From DATAVK01 sp036267755 (GTDB taxonomy: Bacteria > Actinomycetota > Actinomycetes > JAFAQI01), in the NCBI GenBank assembly GCA_036267755.1, contig DATAVK010000066.1, positions 1 through 7,167 of the forward strand: DNA of 7,167 nt, given 5' to 3'. Made by a program: the position numbers and the translations under genes. Under the pieces are notes generated by a model that made no database searches, was not told the origin of the DNA, and saw only the letters and a list, made by a program, of their open reading frames with translations. Shown here one piece after another: positions 5,649 to 7,167 of this stretch (position 1 is the stretch's first letter; every line of letters starts with the position of its first letter).

Positions 5649-6648
5649 GGATGCCTTGTTCTACGTCAGAAAGGAAGCACGCGGCCCCGTGCACGGTGCG
5701 GTCCGGCAGCGGCGCCAGCAGCTCGGTGCGGCAGCGGTCCGCCACGCCGGCTGCCTCGGCGGCTCCGGATGCGAGTGCCGGGCAACGGGGATGGAAGCGA
5801 CAGCCACCGGGGATCCGGGTCGGGTCGGGCGGTTCCCCGGTCAGCACCTGAGGGGTCATCTGGTCGACCTCCGACACCACGCTGAGCAATGCCTGCGTGT
5901 ACGGGTGTCTCGGGTTCGACAGGATCTCCTCGGTCGGGCCTTCCTCGACGATCCGACCGAGGTACATCACCGCGACCCGGTCGGCGATGTTCCAGGCCAG
6001 GCCGAGGTCGTGGGTGATGACGAGTATCGACAGCCCTAGCTCGCGGACCAGGTTGAGCAGCAGCGCAAGGATCTCGCCGCGGACCGACGCATCGAGGCTC
6101 GAGACCGGCTCGTCCGCGACCAGCACGCTCGGGTCGAGCACGAGCGCGCCGGCAACCACCACGCGCTGCCGCTGGCCGCCGGAGAGCTCGTGGGGGTAGC
6201 GCAGGAAGAACCGTTCCGGCGGCCGCAATCCGCATCGGGACAGCGCAGCCGCGACCAGCTGCTCCTCGTCGCCGGGGACGTGGTGGATCCGCAACCCCTC
6301 GGCGACGCTCTCATAGACCGACTGGCGCGGGTTCAGCGCGCCGGTCGGGTCCTGCAGTACGAGCTGCACGTGCTTGCGGTAGGCCTTCAGCCGGCGCATC
6401 GAGTGAGCGACGGGTACGCCGTCGTACCGGATCTCGCCGCTGGTCGGCTCGAGCAGCCCCATCACCGCGCGGGCCAGGGTCGACTTGCCGCAGCCCGACT
6501 CCCCGACCAGCGCGACGACCTCGCCGCGCTCGACCCGCAGGTTGACGCCGTCGACGGCGCGGGCGACCGGAGCGGAGGACCGAAGCCCCCGACCCTTGTA
6601 GGTGACGGCGAGGTCCCGCAGCTCGATGACCGGTACGTCGTCGCTCAT
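5638..6648 (-). CDS. Oligopeptide/dipeptide-type ABC transporter ATPase (DppF/OppF-like)
   Basis: A 336-residue nucleotide-binding subunit, full length for the Dpp/Opp/nickel class. Seen are Walker A GESGCGKST (49-57), Q-loop Q99 in QDPTGALNPR, signature LSGGQRQR (155-162), Walker B VLVADE (175-180) with D-loop SSLD, and switch H213 in ITHD. The C-terminal oligopeptide-transporter domain follows, with HPYTQALL and the CRFHPRCP motif. Four cysteines (C283, C289, C306, C324) resemble the set proposed to hold an iron-sulfur cluster in Dpp-type ATPases. It acts at the inner face of the membrane, driving import by a permease pair and a lipoprotein binding protein that would lie beyond the right edge. 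The ATG at 6648 overlaps the upstream ATPase stop (ATGA) and has GAGGG seven bases upstream. The transported substrate could be a peptide or a small N-methylated compound; sequence alone cannot say. Confidence 0.93.
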   Translation of the reverse strand: MSDDVPVIELRDLAVTYKGRGLRSSAPVARAVDGVNLRVERGEVVALVGESGCGKSTLARAVMGLLEPTSGEIRYDGVPVAHSMRRLKAYRKHVQLVLQDPTGALNPRQSVYESVAEGLRIHHVPGDEEQLVAAALSRCGLRPPERFFLRYPHELSGGQRQRVVVAGALVLDPSVLVADEPVSSLDASVRGEILALLLNLVRELGLSILVITHDLGLAWNIADRVAVMYLGRIVEEGPTEEILSNPRHPYTQALLSVVSEVDQMTPQVLTGEPPDPTRIPGGCRFHPRCPALASGAAEAAGVADRCRTELLAPLPDRTVHGAACFLSDVEQGILTD

Positions 6649-7167
6649 GAACCCACCCTCGCGGGTTCATCCTGCACGCCGTGACCGAGGACGCGCACGC
6701 AGGCCGCCTCGCGAGCGTCGCCCGCCGGCCACAGCTGCATGACCCGATCCGTGCACTCCGGGAGTGCGACCGCGCAGCGCGGGTGGAACGAGCAGCCGGT
6801 CGGCAGCTGCTGCGGGTCGGGCGGGTCGCCACCGAGCCCTTGCGGCGCCTTGCGGGATGCGTGGTCGCCGATCGTCGGGAACGCGGCCGCCAGCGCCGCG
6901 GTGTACGGGTGCTGCGGGGTCGACATCAACGCCTCCGACGGGCCCTGCTCGACGACCCGACCGGCGTACATCACCGCGACCCGCTCGCAGACGTCGAACA
7001 GCACCGACAGGTCGTGCGTGATGAGAATCAGCGCCAGCCCGAGGCGTTCCCGGAGGTCGGACAACAAGGTCAGCACCTGCGCCTGCACCATGACGTCGAG
7101 CGCGGTCGTGGGCTCGTCCGCAATCAGGAGATCCGGATCGCACGCCAGCGCCATCGCGATCATCACG
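6645..7167 (-). CDS. Oligopeptide/dipeptide-type ABC transporter ATPase (DppD/OppD-like), 3' part
   Basis: The gene runs off the right edge; the last 173-174 residues are present. The visible part begins just after the signature motif (VMIAMALA) and has Walker B LLIADEPTTALD, switch His in ITHD, the VMYAGRVVEQGP strand, HPYTAAL, and the C-terminal CSFHPRC domain. The cysteines are spaced C-x5-C-x6-C-x17-C (residues 125, 131, 138 and 156 of the visible part), the usual DppD/OppD arrangement. Walker A, Q-loop and LSGGQ lie outside the window. It pairs with the following DppF-like subunit, which it overlaps by four bases, as the heterodimeric motor of one importer. Permease and binding-protein genes are expected further right. 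The first residue in view is internal, not a start. Confidence 0.92.
   Translation of the reverse strand, partial: VMIAMALACDPDLLIADEPTTALDVMVQAQVLTLLSDLRERLGLALILITHDLSVLFDVCERVAVMYAGRVVEQGPSEALMSTPQHPYTAALAAAFPTIGDHASRKAPQGLGGDPPDPQQLPTGCSFHPRCAVALPECTDRVMQLWPAGDAREAACVRVLGHGVQDEPARVGS

Overview
The window is high-GC DNA with dense, tightly packed genes and GTG/ATG starts behind GGAGG-type ribosome sites. It contains a luciferase-like protein of the type that usually uses coenzyme F420. Together these point to an actinobacterium; the exact genus cannot be told from the sequence. No RNA genes, insertion sequences, CRISPR arrays or phage genes were seen.

Layout. The left edge (1-217, + strand) holds the C-terminal end of an acyl-CoA carboxylase carboxyltransferase subunit, followed by a small basic hypothetical protein (250-480, +). 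These look like an unrelated neighbouring unit. From 499 onward there is a coherent cluster. It has two minus-strand transcription units and one plus-strand regulator: (a) Rieske oxygenase 1 followed by an F420/LLM-type oxidoreductase (2649 to 499); (b) a TetR/BetI-like regulator (2706-3305, +) divergent from (a); (c) two Dpp/Opp-type ABC ATPases (partial DppD-like and complete DppF-like), then Rieske oxygenase 2, then a monomeric-sarcosine-oxidase-like FAD enzyme, running leftward from the right edge to 3325. Coupling in (c) is tight: ATGA overlap between the two ATPases and TGATG overlap between Rieske 2 and the oxidase.

How the genes may work together. Both Rieske proteins resemble the oxygenases that demethylate quaternary amines (glycine betaine, carnitine, stachydrine types). 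The oxidase keeps the flavin-linking Cys and the oxygen-activating and carboxylate-binding Lys/Arg residues of sarcosine oxidase. The regulator resembles the BetI group. The simplest reading is a catabolic route for an N-methylated amino acid, betaine or related compound. It would be imported by the ABC system, stripped of methyl groups by the Rieske enzymes and finished by the flavin oxidase. The substrate is not determined by the sequence.

The most notable signal is regulatory. Two inverted repeats with the same design, CTGAyT-N4-AGTCAG, lie at the two places where a shared repressor would need to act. One is in the TetR/Rieske 1 divergent gap (2661-2678); the other is immediately before Rieske 2 (5627-5648), straddling the stop codon of the upstream ATPase gene. 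They tie the two Rieske units and the regulator into one probable local regulon.
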